Part shown: positions 35,427 to 47,780 of the stretch, one piece after another
Layout: each line of letters begins with the position of its first letter
Numbering within the stretch: position 1 is the stretch's first letter
Notes under the pieces: generated by a model
Database searches by the model: none
What the model was told of the DNA's origin: nothing
Seen by the model: only the letters and a program-made list of their open reading frames with translations
Position numbers and translations under genes: made by a program
NCBI GenBank assembly: GCA_038087015.1
Contig: JASBNA010000005.1
Location: 1,860,001 to 1,924,000, forward strand
Length of the DNA: 64,000 nucleotides
Direction: 5' to 3'
Source of the DNA: Cerrena zonata
Lineage: Eukaryota > Basidiomycota > Agaricomycetes > Polyporales > Cerrenaceae

Positions 35427-35633
35427 GAGTAAGCCTTGCAGCCCTTCAGTATCAGAAACGTTGGAAGAGTAAAACACAGGGTAACCTTATGAATTCCTAA
35501 TACGCGAGATTCGGCGACAACCATTGTTTGGCGTCGGCTAATGGACGTCTCAAATTGGAAAGCGTTGTAGTTAACATATTATATTTTCCTGACTTGTACC
35601 ACTCGCCCCCATCAAAATCCACTTCCTTGGTCT
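35427..35633. promoter_or_regulatory. Divergent intergenic region, RING 1 / CRN-like gene
   Basis: Only 207 bp separate the RING 1 start (minus) from the CRN-like start (plus), so promoters must overlap. It includes an ATG-led frame (35524, minus) that could be an upstream RING 1 exon. Confidence 0.4.
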
Positions 35634-38238
35634 ATGTCTCTCAATACAGCTGTCTCAGAGAAACCATTCCGGTTTTGTGTTTATGTTCCATTCGATTCAT
35701 ACGCACAACCTGTCACCATCGATGTACCGAGGGATGCGGCTGTAGGAGACTTGTGGTTGGCAGTCTGTAACGACGTGCGATTGAAGGGTCATGTAGACGG
35801 AAGCCTGCAATTTTACAAGGTGAACATCACACTCTGCGTTCTAAAGTGGCATGGCTAATAATCCAACAGTATGATCAGATAGTGCCACCGGCGGATCACT
35901 TCAGAGCTGTCACAACCTGGCTCAACTCCAAGACCGATGAAGATACCTTGGAAAGCATGTATCCGCTCATGCGTTACTTTCCCCAAGGGCCCCTTACCGA
36001 AGACGACGCTATCGACATCGTAGCTGTCTCGGAGAAACCATTCCGGTTTTGTGTTTATGCTCCATACGATCCAGACGCACAACCTGTCACCATCGATGTA
36101 CCGAGGGATGCGACTGTAGAAGACTTGTGGTGGGCAATCTATCACGACGTGCGATTGCAGAGTCATGTAGATGCAAGCCTGAAATTGTATAAGGTAAGTG
36201 CCATACTCTACATTCTGAAGTAGCATGGCTAACAATCCAACAGTACAACAAGATACTCCTGCCGGAAATCTACTTTGAGTCCACCTCAGATTGGCTTCGC
36301 ACTCAGACCAGTCAAAACATGTTACAAAACAAGTATCCGCTCATGCGTTACTTTCCCCAAGGACCCCTCGCCGAAGACGATGCTATCGACACTGTAGCCG
36401 TCACTGAACCAAGTACGAGCTACTTTGATTCTGATATCCTGTTTCTCGGCATCATGATAATCATTTGAACAACAGAATCCGTATCCCGAAAGCGACCGAG
36501 ACTAGACGGCGATTCTACGTTCGCTTCGGACTCGCGGGCTCGGCTACTTCATCCAGGAGACTCCCAACCCCAAGACCAAGAAATATTTGCGATATATAAC
36601 TTTCTTTGGAAGAACGAGGGTAACTGGGATCGAATCGTGGATCCCGTCACAGAGAATGTCCCCAATCTGGCTTCATCTGTTCTCGTTGCTAGCGATCCCG
36701 GGTCATTGGAACAAGTCGAAGCCAGATTTATAGACCTCGCACGAATCCCCAGCTTTGAGAATAAAACAAGTCTTTGCCTCTCTAAATTACGTTTTCTAAT
36801 TCGCGAGGAATACGTTGAGTTAGATGAAGGTATCGCATCTAATGAAGAATCTGTCCTCGTCCTCGGACAACCAGGAATTGGTGAGTGTCTGTTCTAGTTG
36901 CTGAGGTGGTATTTTAGTGACATTGGTGTTAGGAAAGTCATTGTATCTTACTTATTGTCTCCTGAGAAGGCTTGTGGCCGGGAAGACCACCATCTTTTCG
37001 CTTACGCCAACACTTCGTTATGTATTTTATTTCTGAATCGGGGGGTCTATCGGATTCCTTATGAAACGGCCAGGTTGTTAGATGATGTCAAGGAGGACGA
37101 CAAGAACGGGCTTGTCCTCTACGACATCAACCCAGCACAGCCAAACGCCAATGGTTTTTTTGCTCTGGTGGCGCTGGCGGACTATTGTGGCATCGTCACC
37201 GAGTCAGCACCGTTTTAAAGCTTGGGAGAAATATAATATGGGCGATGTCTATAGATTCGTGATGAGAACTTGGAGCTGGCAAGAGGTCTACTTGTGCCGG
37301 TGGGTACATCCGGGTGCCTGCCTATGATGAATATGATGCTTACTCTACTCTAGCCGTGAGTCTGTCGTACAACGCTCTGTGGATAGGTGGCGTCAGGCGT
37401 TCAATAATTTTGGAGGCTGTGCGAGACACCTCTTCCGGCAAACGGATGCCCATATCGAAGATGACATCGATGCCAGTATGATGTCAATCACTGCAGATCA
37501 GTTACGACTCCTCACGGCGGACGCGGACGTTTTCTTCGATGCTGCTAGTCATTCCATCATAAAGATCGACCCTCGAATACGTGATGGTCGTGTGGTGCGG
37601 CGGAGCCCGGAAGGAACGATCATATCTCGGTTTATAGGTCACAAGCTCGCCCTGAAGAAGAAGAAGGAGCTCGCCATTGCTTTCAGGGAAGCATTCCCCT
37701 CCTTGTTGATAAATCCGGGACAGCTTCATTGGCAGGCATTCTGTTTGAGCAGATGGCTCATCAATACATCTTCAATAAGCGAGCGTCGCCTTATCATCTC
37801 ACCCTGCTCTCATCTCCTTCAGCTCAAACATCAACAGATTTGTTTGTGGACCTTTCACACATTGACGACATTTACTATTTTAACAAGTTCGCCTCTTTTT
37901 CTGAATTTATCCCCTCTTATTACTATCGCCCCAGCTCCTCCAATTTTCCGGGTATTGACTCGTTTGCTTTCGAGGTCAATGCTCAAGGACAGATTGTTGG
38001 GATGGTAGCATTCCAATTCACCATCTCATCGTCTCATCCCATAGATGTTAGGTTTTTCAAGGAGATGAGGAAACTTGAATCCGAAGTCTTTTCATTTTTT
38101 AAATTTGTTTTTGTCGTTCCCAAGGGAAAGAAGTCCATTCGACACCAGCTGATCAAACCAGAGTCAGATTGCAAGGTGTGGACTGACAGGGTCCATCGGT
38201 ATGTTTTAGATATTGATCCAGATGCTCTCTGGGACTAG
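35634..38238 (+). pseudogene. Crinkler (CRN)-like gene with duplicated header, broken by three frameshifts
   Basis: Exons 35634-35819, 35870-36193, 36244-36412, 36476-36880, 36933-37299, 37354-38238. CRN proteins combine a ubiquitin-like N-terminal header with a P-loop NTPase and often a REase-fold nuclease. Here the header (FRFCVY.P.D ... TIDVPRDA.V.DLW) occurs twice in tandem. A basic RKRPRLD segment follows. The P-loop GQPGIGKS is split by an intron. The C-terminal part contains AGILFEQM and IDSFAFEV ... VAFQFT, consistent with the family's nuclease-like domain. The reading frame shifts at about 37020-37035, shifts back at about 37150-37185 and shifts again at about 37712-37725, so no full-length product can be made from this sequence as written. 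Assembly errors are an alternative. Described as found; no repaired form is offered. Confidence 0.75.
35648..36402 (+). repeat. Tandem duplication of the CRN header, intron included
   Basis: Unit 1 (35648-36020) and unit 2 (36021-36402) are about 373 and 382 bp and nearly identical over long stretches. Both contain the same internal intron ending ccaacag at the same codon, so the duplication happened at DNA level. Differences are scattered substitutions plus small indels in the second half. Confidence 0.9.
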
Positions 38239-41200
38239 TAGCCAATATACATATACTCCCATTTCAGAGAGAATCACATACAACGAAGCTGGCTCATCAG
38301 ATCTCAGATGTACCAGGAGTCCCAGACCCCTCAGGAGTGTTATTATTTTATTGACATCATTACCGTTAGTTTTCTACTGGTATAAACACTCGTGACTATG
38401 ATAGTTAGGATGATACGATGACCGACCACTTCGACTAATTAGAACTACGCCGAGGAAAGAAAGATAAGGTCAAGATCCGTATATCAACAAGCAGTTCTTA
38501 GAAGCGGAAGCTATTGACTTGCCTTAAAGTTGTTTAGTCTATATCAGACGCGGGAAACATATCAATAGCAAAGTGAATAGTCGGATACGTGGTGATCAGA
38601 TGTCCCGGATAGTGCATCGAATGTATGTCGCCGTGGAAGTTGGGGCGATATCGGCTTTATCCTACTTAGACCCGTGTTAGAGTCGTGGATCAGATGTACA
38701 ATGCCACGATACTCAGTAAAACAGTTTTAGTAAGCCTCTTTCTCATCTATCATTTTGCTAGTAACCGTCAACATGTCTACATAAGACTGCAGGGTAACAC
38801 TGCGGCTAAGGCTCAAAGGCTTGATCATGGGTGATTATGTGAAACCAGTTAGTTAATTATTTGACCCTAATCAACGCTAACAGCGAGGTATTGTGAGGTT
38901 TCAATGTGTCAACATACCTTTTTTGCATGTCCTCGGAGTTCGTCTGGAGAAAACTACACGTCTGACTAGAGATACTCGCATGTATTACTGCGAGTACTAT
39001 TTCCAACTAGTAGTACTGCGCGGCATGGTTCCGGTTTAGCCGTGGATTGCTGACGTGACGGTTGGAGCTCTTGGAGCTTAACAGTTCTAAACACCTGGAG
39101 ACGAATACACTTCACCTTCGAAGCTAAATAGACTTTATTAGTGTGTTAAAATGCAATAACGGTGCCAAAAATGATTGAGTTCTAGTTACAGCTCTCATTG
39201 ATTATGCAGTTTCCTGGGGACATTGTGTCGAATTGAAGCGGAGAATAGAATTGTGGGTCTATGGTGACGCCCAAGTTTGGATGTGGCGGCAGCGATGGTA
39301 GAAACTTCGCCTCGTTCAACTTCCACTAGCAAAAGGCAGTAGTTGTGGTTCTCTTCACTTATGTACTATATAACGTTACAATCTCAACCACTCTGGATGC
39401 ATCCACCTCGTGCTCTCGATAAATCCAAATTCTGGCGGATCCTTTGGGGCATGATCCACCTACTACTATGGCAATCTGGTGAGGTGGATCGAGCTTTATG
39501 GACGATCGCTATGATGATTTCTAGACCACATGATTTCTGTTTCGATGATGTACTACTATTGAACTTTACATCTCGAACTCACTGAGAGTCTCAGACGTCA
39601 CTGTCCTTCCGACAACCCTTGCCACCCTGCTCTACGCAATCTTACGTCTCTTCTCGAAGCGGACTGCCACTCAGAAATCAAATTTTGTGGTCTCAATTCA
39701 AGTAAGGTAAGTGTTCGATACTAATAGGGATATATGATGATGCTGTAACGTTATGTATACGCGTTCCATCAAGGCCACTATGCAGGAACCCATGCACGCT
39801 TCGAATTACAACGTGCTCCGGCATAAGCAGCCTCAATTCCGCTCACTTCACTTCGTTTGCTTGTGAACCTTAAATACACGACGGAATTCTTGCTCATACA
39901 ATTGCTTCCGCGTCATGCTGCACCGTCTCCTTACACCATACAGAGGCAAGCCCTCGCTAGGGTGTTTGCCCAGCCTTTGTGGTATTCACAGTTGCATGGC
40001 GAACATCCTTTACTGTGATTCAGGTACTGACCATCCGCGTTTGTTTCAGGAGAGCCTTGCGTTCTGGTGAAGGACAGCGATTCTGGCGCATACTGGAACG
40101 TGTACTCGCGATCGTGCGTCTGTCCACCTCGTGTTGCTATCGGGGCGAGTGGAAAAGCACTGTGGGAGCTCAGAAGAACTTGAATAATGGTCAAGCTCTT
40201 AAGGTCGGCGCACGATCGGACATAATCCAACCCTCTTTCGTGGATTCTTCTTCAGAATTTCTCTGCCCCGTGGGTTGTCTCGGAATCCTTCGATCACTCT
40301 CAATTATTCTATCTATGTAGGTGCCGAGATCCGCATCAGAATCTACTAACCACTCTCCGCCCTCCGTTCTCTTGTATTATGAAGACCGTCTCACCTTCTT
40401 CGGTGGACGTCCCAACCGGAGACAGATGCAACGTAGACGAGCCCAGTCTATATGGTTTGTTATGCCGTATTTGCATTCCCCCATCGATACTTCAAATTCC
40501 CAGCTGCAAGGTGCTGCATTGCTGATAGGAGCCCTACAATGCTCAGTGCAAGCAGCTGGTCTTTGCCTTTCTAATGCGACCTTCTCAACTCTCAGCAATC
40601 TGACAGCGAACGCCAGGAATCCAGCCCTCTAGTATTCAAAGATCACGCACTGCGTCATCACAATCATGCGTTATTATGTACAACACATTCCGGATGGCAT
40701 ACTATGGCATTCTCGCTAATTTCGAGATAGCCTTTAGAACAATACACGTTGTGAGCACGAGGATACGGACTCGTACCGGTTTCCGGTTTCGGTACCTATC
40801 CACACCAGCTTGATCACACTTTCTCCTGCCCTGGCAGCGTTGAATGCATTGAATCGCAGTATCTAGGTTATACTCGTCATGATACATTTTGAGAATTCCG
40901 TGCTTGACTGCCATTAAGGTCCGTCTCTTATCGTCCACTGGATGGTGTCAGCTGTTACTGATGAAGGATCCATCTCCTACAGACCCGTTCCATTAATTTG
41001 GTTCATTCTTCCCCCTTTCAGATCATTCACAGGCTCCCAAGTCCTTCTATGAAAAGCGCAAGCTCGAGAAGTCACAGATGCAGCGAACCGATCTACTGGC
41101 GCCTCATGCCAGAAGGGAGGTGTTCTATGCACGTCCTCCCGGTGCTCTTTGGGACTGAGGTCCCGGCATGCGAATGGAATTTAGACGATCAGGAGAAGGC

Positions 41201-41266
41201 TTATAGGGACCAGACGGCCCCTCCTCTCGCCGCTTCCGGTTTTACGCTTTGTCCCCATCTCCGGCA
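38239..41266. other. Three-kilobase stretch with no firm gene
   Basis: Several plus- and minus-strand frames of 60-110 codons exist, but none has a recognised domain. A possible terminal exon (41022-41158, plus; acceptor tttcag, then SFYEKRKLEKSQM ... ARPPGALWD, stop) has coding-like composition; its upstream exons were not found. The remainder may be decayed sequence. Confidence 0.4.
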
Positions 41267-43214
41267 ATGCTGATCCTCCATCCTAAGTCGACTTGTGATG
41301 TCTGCTTTGACTCATATGTTAGCTCTGAACGAGTCCCGTACGTTATAAAATGTGGACATATTCTCTGCGAGAAGTAAGTCATTCATTCACCCCATCGTGC
41401 TTATCATGATTGAACTCCTGACGTGTGCTTCGCTGTCTACCTTCTTTCAATGATGTAGCTGCATCAACAAACTGCCTGAACCGTCCATTTGCCCGTTCTG
41501 CCGCATGCCTTTCGATAGAGACGAAGAACAACTCAGGTTACACATCGATACCGCGACTAATGCGCTATCCACACCTCTTTTGATAAGACGCTCCGAAGTC
41601 TCTCTTTCTGAATCCGCTACTCAAGCGCAACAGTACCTCTCTCGTATCACCGACATCGTCCTCGGGGGTGCGAAAGCAGTGGAAGTACGAGAGCTAATTG
41701 ATGAGATCGGCGAATGGTTCAGTGATCAGGAGGAAGAGGTAAAGTGTTTATATATTCTTGATCGCCCCAACATGCTAATTCTTCAATTATACAAGTTCCG
41801 AGAGCTTCAAACAGCTTGGTTACTTTTGAAGAAACATTCTCAGAAGAAATCCGATCTTCGACAATGTTTAGAGGACAAGAAGGAACTCGAGCAGCAGGTA
41901 GAGTTCCAGAAGAACGTCAGTGATACAGTCCAGAAGAGACTCGAGAAGTATAAAGAAAGTAACATGAAGATGGAGGAGCAACTGGCCGAGTTAGAGAAGG
42001 AGCGCGACCAACTCGAACAGTAAGTATTCCTCATTTTACGTACCAAAATTCTTCTGACCATTGTTATATAGAAAAGTAAGTATCGGACATGCCTCGTTTC
42101 AAGATCTAGGAATTAATATGCGAAATTTCTGCAGTATCGGTACGCCATGCTACAATATACACAAATGGCAGAGGAGAATGTGCGACTCAAAAACGATCGC
42201 AAAACATCTCCACCTCTCCGACCAGCTGAATCCCGTTACAACCGCCTCGAGAACGACTCAGATGCGATGGCTATCAGCCTACCCAAGGAGAAAGCTTTTG
42301 ATCCCGACATGTTCACTCTTTCACCTGCTCCCTCATCAGCCAACATCCCTGCTCTCAAATCAACTGCCCCTCGCTTCCGACCATTGACCGAGGAGAGTGA
42401 CACAGAGGATCTACGCCCAAGTGCTTACACTATGCGATCGGTCCAGCCCATCAGTATCAAGCCTAGTCGCGAGATCTACCGAAAGCCCAGCATTGGCTAT
42501 CAAGAGATGGACGTCAGCTCTCGCTCAATACCCCAGGGATCCGTTGACGTACAGATGTCTGGTTGTTCGTCATCGCCCATTGTGTCTGGCTTCCAACATG
42601 GCAACTCTCGAGAAATCGCCGGCCCTTCCAATTATCGGGATCGAGAATTCAGAAGACCTTCTGTGTCACGCAGACCGACTCTTGACTCTCCTGCTGAGGA
42701 GATCGGCGAAGACGAGATGATACGAGGCGAATTGGGTCGGCAGAAACTACAAGAAATCCTTTCTAGTCCAGCTATCATGACCACTGGCATGCCCGCCGTC
42801 GAATCTCGCAGATACTCCCCCGAATCCCATTCCATCCCTCACACGCGAAACCCCTCACCGATATCCCGTGGCTCCTCAGCTGCCCCAAATGTCCTTTCCA
42901 GTGCCAGCTCTGCCGCTCAGCAAGCGGAGCGTGACCGCCAAGAAAGGAATCGTCTTGCGATGGCTACGAAAGATCCGACGCAACAATCCCAATACTCGTC
43001 TTCCTCGTCACAGCAATATAACAATTACAATCGGGATATCATGCACCCGCAACCAACGATGCCTCAAAGACCGCAGTACACTCGGAGAGGATCAGACTCG
43101 GGTAATTTCCGTACAAAATCACATTCTGTTTCATCAATGTCAAGCTCGAGCATGCCTATGTCCAACCTGGCTAAGAGCATACGGGCGAATCAGGATGGAC
43201 AGAGGGGCCAGTAG
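41267..43214 (+). CDS. RING-finger/coiled-coil protein, paralogue 2
   Basis: Five exons 41267-41373, 41459-41738, 41796-42019, 42072-42075, 42135-43214 (564 aa). The RING ligands are C10-C13-C29-H31-C34-C37-C47-C50. The coiled coil (LEKYKESNMKMEEQLAELEK) is followed by KYRYAMLQYTQMAEENVRLK and then ~320 disordered residues rich in Ser/Pro/Arg. A 4-nt microexon (AAAA, 42072-42075) flanked by ttatatag and gtaagt is needed to keep frame. The intron at 41739-41795 is 57 nt, a multiple of three, so its retention would add 19 residues without a stop. Gene structure equals paralogue 1 in phase order (2, 0, 2, 0). Predicted E3 ligase; substrates unknown. Confidence 0.78.
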
Positions 43215-44615
43215 GCTAGTGGAGTCTCTTGAGAGGACTAAGTTATCGTTTGTACTCACATCATCTGTGCTGGTTAGGATCTGGCATTTCTCATTTTCAG
43301 CTCGTGTGCAGTACAATCTATATCATACACATACGTATACTACACTGGAGCTGGATTATTCTTCTTGCGAGTCGTACTTACGACTCGCAGGGTTTTCTTT
43401 GTTTCTCCACTCTATCTATGTAGCTCACCATTTTCTGCCCGTCTATTTGGGGAAGGGCGGATTCGATCTCAGTTATAACTCATTACTATGTATTACTACA
43501 CAGACATCCGAATACGATCTTAGCATCGCTACATTCGCCTAGTGGTCTTTAGATCTTGGTTAGTCTTCCAAGGTCTTTCACCGGCTCTCGAGCTTTGACT
43601 TTAACCTACAGCAGGTGAATGGACAAAACGGAACGCTAGTACGTATACGGAACCTGACGGGCGCAACTTAAATTGTCATAAGTGAACCTTACTTACTTGA
43701 ACCTTACATGAAGTCGTAGGACATGTGTTGACCTCGTGTAAGTTTTACGGGAAATTCTAATGCGCCGCAAGCCAGCTACTGTGAAGAGTCGGGGATAAAA
43801 TGCAAAGGTGGGGCCTAATGGGACGCACTAGAGTCCGGGCAAATAGATAAATGGCTTCCATGCAAATTGTCGAGTCCTGTCCCTTAAGTTTCCGAGGATG
43901 AAAGATAGACAATTTGTAGGAAGATGAACCCACGTCACAATCGAGGTATTCACCGGATAGAGAAGGCTTCCATGGTCCAGGATTCGGATTCCACCGGGCA
44001 TGATGTGAAATGGAGGATGCACGAAAGAATGGAATCCATGCAAATGTGAGTGATGGACGAGGAGAGGGCGACAAACGGGACCTTGTACCCAGTGATTACA
44101 AACTGCTTGAATCCGTGTGGGGACCTTGGAATGAAAGAAACGGGAGGTGGGGCAAGACGCGCGGCGTGTTGGCACATGTGAATTCTCCCGGAACCGTCCA
44201 TGCTGTACAGCTTCGGGGTACTGTTGTTTTTGGTGAACTACAAATTGGAGGCACTGGTCGTACTCACGAATAAATGGAACGGATTTCGCCGTTGGTCATA
44301 AATTCTATGGAAATGGGGGTGCATATGTCATAGTTTCCACTGCACTGTCATATCAATAGGAACAGGTTACTGTGTTCTCATCCTAAATGCAACCGGCCAA
44401 CTTGATAGGTACGTTATCCCAGGTCAATATGCTGAAAATAACCGGTTTGCAATGGTTTCAGGGTCTAGTGTTCGCTATAGAATATAATCGGGGAAAAAGA
44501 GAAAGGTCATACCGCATAAATGGCTAGGAAATACAAAAAGATAGTCCGACATATCAAAGGGGGGAATGAAATGAAAACGTGAGGTGGCAGTGAGAGATAG
44601 GCTGGAAATCGGAAA
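43215..44615. other. Intergenic region
   Basis: Overlapping frames on both strands, none with a domain; probably 3' UTR of RING 2 and spacer. Confidence 0.45.
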
Positions 44616-45535
44616 TCATGACTTGTTACTCTTTGAACCGCACTGGTTCAGTCCAGCGCCGCAGAACTGAGCAGCAATAATCCACACAAGGACCTGGGTA
44701 ATTTAATTTCAGTATCAGTGCGAATACATTCGGCGAGAAGCGGACAGTCGATCCAGAAACTCACCAAGCCAACCACTCCACTCAGCATCAAAATTCTAGT
44801 ATTCTTCCACCACATACTCCTTCTCACATTCCTTGCCCCTCGCCTGAACGCCGTCGCTTGGCTTGCCATGTTATCTGTCTTATCAACCAAGAGCTCGATC
44901 CTCTCACCCCGACTCAGAATCTGTTCGACATTCTGAACCATGATGTCCTTCACTTGCGCTAGCTCAGATTGTGCGCGAGTGAGTTCATCAGTGGGTGGGG
45001 AGGTGTTGTATTGGTTGATGAGATTAGCAATGGTGGGGCCAAAGGTGCCTTGAAGTGCATAGGCCGGGGGCGCAGAAGAAGCGGCTGAAGATTGACCGGC
45101 TGTATTGAACTTCTGCTGAAGGTCGGCGAGGAAGGTGAAAGGCATTCGTCTATAATCCGTACGTCAATAACGTACGTTACTAGCTGAGAGACCGTGAACA
45201 TACCGTCCTGCAGCATCGTCAGCCATTACGAGGTAAGTGTAGCCACCTTCCGAGACATAATGGAATAGGTATTGTTCCCAGACATAGGTGAGCTTGCTAT
45301 TATTAGGAGGGATCTTTGACAGGATAGTTTGGGTAGCTAATAGAGAGTAAGTATGGATGCAATCATAATCTAAAGGCGTATAGAATACCTTGAGAGAAGT
45401 CTCGGGAGCCGCCTGAGTGCTCCGCCAAAATAGTGTCGCCTTTGGCAACAAGTGCGTGAATCTACAGAACATTGTATGTCATCGTGTCAGTATTTTTCCA
45501 CTCAGTCCAAGCATATGGCTACATACCAAAGACAT
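44616..45535 (-). CDS. VAMP7-type R-SNARE (longin-synaptobrevin)
   Basis: Five exons, complement of 45527-45535, 45389-45461, 45204-45336, 44765-45149, 44616-44693 (225 aa). The N-terminal longin domain begins MSLIHALVAKGDTILAEHSG, and VWEQYLFHYVSEGGYTYLVM forms its core. The SNARE motif carries the zero-layer Arg in ILSRGERIELLVDKT, identical in pattern to VAMP7. A C-terminal membrane anchor (LMLSGVVGLVLVWIIAAQFC) follows. The protein acts in fusion at endosome and vacuole membranes (fungal Nyv1 role). The first coding exon is only nine nucleotides. Divergent from the Sec61 beta gene, 230 bp apart. Confidence 0.88.
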
Positions 45536-45765
45536 AGTTAGGTGCTGAGATGTTTCAAACTACGCAAAAGAGACAATCCTAGGTGGTAAACTCACAACTG
45601 GAGCGCAGTCAATGATGACATTCGTAACCTGGACCCTGATTTGGTAACTGCCACATGCTTCCCGTCTAACGCCCACGCGAGAATACAAGCAGGCGCCCAA
45701 TGTGTGGGGACGTGTCCGCCAGCACAACTTGTTCGCAAAGTCATCTCTCTCCGTTCACCGTCATC
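45536..45765. promoter_or_regulatory. Divergent promoter, VAMP7-type SNARE / Sec61 beta
   Basis: 230 bp between the two start codons, which lie on opposite strands. Both genes serve the secretory/endosomal membrane system. Confidence 0.55.
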
Positions 45766-46262
45766 ATGGTATGTCGACTTCCACTCTTTGTTCCGTTTGT
45801 GGAACATAAAATGCAGAACATCACAAAACTGACTATATTGAATGATAGTCTGATTCAGAGCCAACCCGTCGTCCTGCCTCTTCTGCTGTTGCAAAACCTC
45901 CTGGTGCTCAAGTTCGGTATGTCTCATGTCTACTAGTTTACCAGGCTTGTTTAAACTAAACAGCTTCTCTTGAACTCGAATGCTATAGGCGAAGGGCGAC
46001 TGGTTCGCAGGCGTCGAGACCCAACTCTACTCGGGCAGCTGGTGCTGGGGGCTCAACAAACACCATGCTGAAGCTTTACACTGATGATTCACCAGGTCTC
46101 AGAGTGTACGTCTTCCTATACCCCCCTTGATTACTTCCAGCTAATATCACTTCATAACCCTGCAGAGACCCCTTCATCGTCCTCATGCTGTCCATCTCGT
46201 TCATTGGTTCCATCTTCTTCCTTCACATCTTCGCCAAGGTCGCCCGGTACTGGACCAAGTAA
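45766..46262 (+). CDS. SBH1: Sec61 beta, protein translocon subunit
   Basis: Four exons 45766-45768, 45849-45916, 45989-46105, 46166-46262 (94 aa). The coding part of exon 1 is just the ATG, followed by gtatgt; exon 2 then reads SDSEPTRRPASSA. The conserved core STRAAGAGGSTNTMLKLYTD, then DSPGLRVDP, is diagnostic of Sec61 beta, followed by a single tail-anchor helix (FIVLMLSISFIGSIFFLHIF) and a short basic end. It sits in the ER membrane as the small, non-essential subunit of the Sec61 channel. The symbol follows the yeast orthologue. Confidence 0.93.
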
Positions 46263-47780
46263 TCACCAACCGCTCCCTACTGTTACACTACACTCTGGCT
46301 ACCACCCTGCCATATCGCCCTCGCCCTCTCCGTTTCACTTCGCACATCGCAGTTGGTCATTTGGGATTATGTGGGCTCGGGTCACATTTTACTGTAACAA
46401 AACATCTTCGCTCGACGGAGCGTTTGTCTGTTCGGATGGTACATATTTATCGCGCTTGGCTTTAATCCAGACTTTCTTAAAACGGTGAACGATGATCATG
46501 AAGTGTGCCTTGAATGTGATTCAGCTATGTTGCGCTTCTGTGGATCGTAGGTGTGTTGTTATCCTCTTGTGATTATTGTTCCCGATTGGCTTCGTGGTTG
46601 TAAATGAAGCTTAGACATGGTCTCTGGGGCTTTAGGAGCGTAAACGACACTATGGGAGGACACTATGCCATCGTTTCGTTCGTCGCCCGATCTTTGGTGT
46701 TTTAGTTCATACCACTGATGTTGGATGGTATCTCGAAGTTCCCCTCTAGTCGGTGTCACCTAAACATCTTCCCATACTGAGTACTTGGTTCGTTCCCATT
46801 CAAATCTAACTAAACCCTTTTCTCTGGAATTCGTTCATCAATGGCTTATCTATCTTCCATTACCCCGCAGCCTTTGTCCGACGGAACTCGTGGTCGCAGG
46901 ACCGAAGACTGCTGTCGGTCTACCATGATGATCATGATCCTCAGAACACATGCATCACCAAACCTCTCAAAAATAAAACTGTCACCAGAATAGTGGGAGA
47001 CTAAGACCGCGGAGATTAAGCCGACACAAGCTACCAACGCTTCGACTTAAGGTACAACGTCAAGCATGAGAGTGTCGATGAGAACTATTCAGAGATAATG
47101 CAGGGCGTAGAGTGCCTTAGCAAGTTGCAATTCGAGTACATTTTGTACATGCCAATGCCAATAATATTCGAATCGATCATACCGATTAATCGTACAGTAG
47201 AGTGTAGAAGGGAAGAGGTGGAACAGAGACAGAAGTAGTAAGAAAAAAGCACTGAACACCAATCGCAAAACTTGGGTCACACGAGCAAAGGGATGAGAGT
47301 GAGAAGACTAGAAAGGGAAGAAAGGAAGGAGGAGAGGAGACATAGAAATAATTCATGAGTAGGGGTTTCGCAAGAACAGCGTGTCCATGTCAAAAAGAGA
47401 AGAAAAGGCGGATGGCGGGTGAGGTCATTGGATGTTGTAACTGTGTTGAGAAGAAGCTGTCGAAGTGCTGTCCTCCGTGAGAGCTGGTGATACCAGACTA
47501 CCCAAAAGACGAGTATTCGAAAACTCGGAGAAGTTGAGAGGTCCATGAAGGGTTAGATTAGATTACATCGGAATGAGGGAAGTCGCAAAATCGCAAAGTA
47601 CGTAGGGGGTCCGAAAATTCGGGGTGGAAAAAAAGTAGGAGGGCAGGAGTCCGTAGAACACAGGATGTGGAATACGGGACATGGAAAGTAGAAGGCGTGT
47701 GTGAGAGTACATTAAAGAAAACGGGCGGAACGGGTGAGGTGATGAAGAGCCTCAAACGTTGGAGGGGAGAAAGTTAGGTT
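46263..47780. other. Convergent intergenic region
   Basis: No gene seen. Purine-rich plus strand (about 47215-47760) is probably the 3' UTR and spacer of the minus-strand exonuclease gene. Confidence 0.5.

Noticed and set aside
35429..35524. ATG at 35524 as the RING 1 start
   Set aside because: Its frame does not enter the RING without an awkward splice; the paralogue starts at the position equal to 35426. It could still be an upstream exon.
42061..42387. Alternative frame at the RING 2 final exon
   Set aside because: Ends early and lacks coiled-coil continuity; the microexon model gives a 355-codon extension in the conserved frame.
45592..45927. 111-codon minus-strand frame
   Set aside because: Overlaps the Sec61 beta exons and the divergent promoter; no domain.
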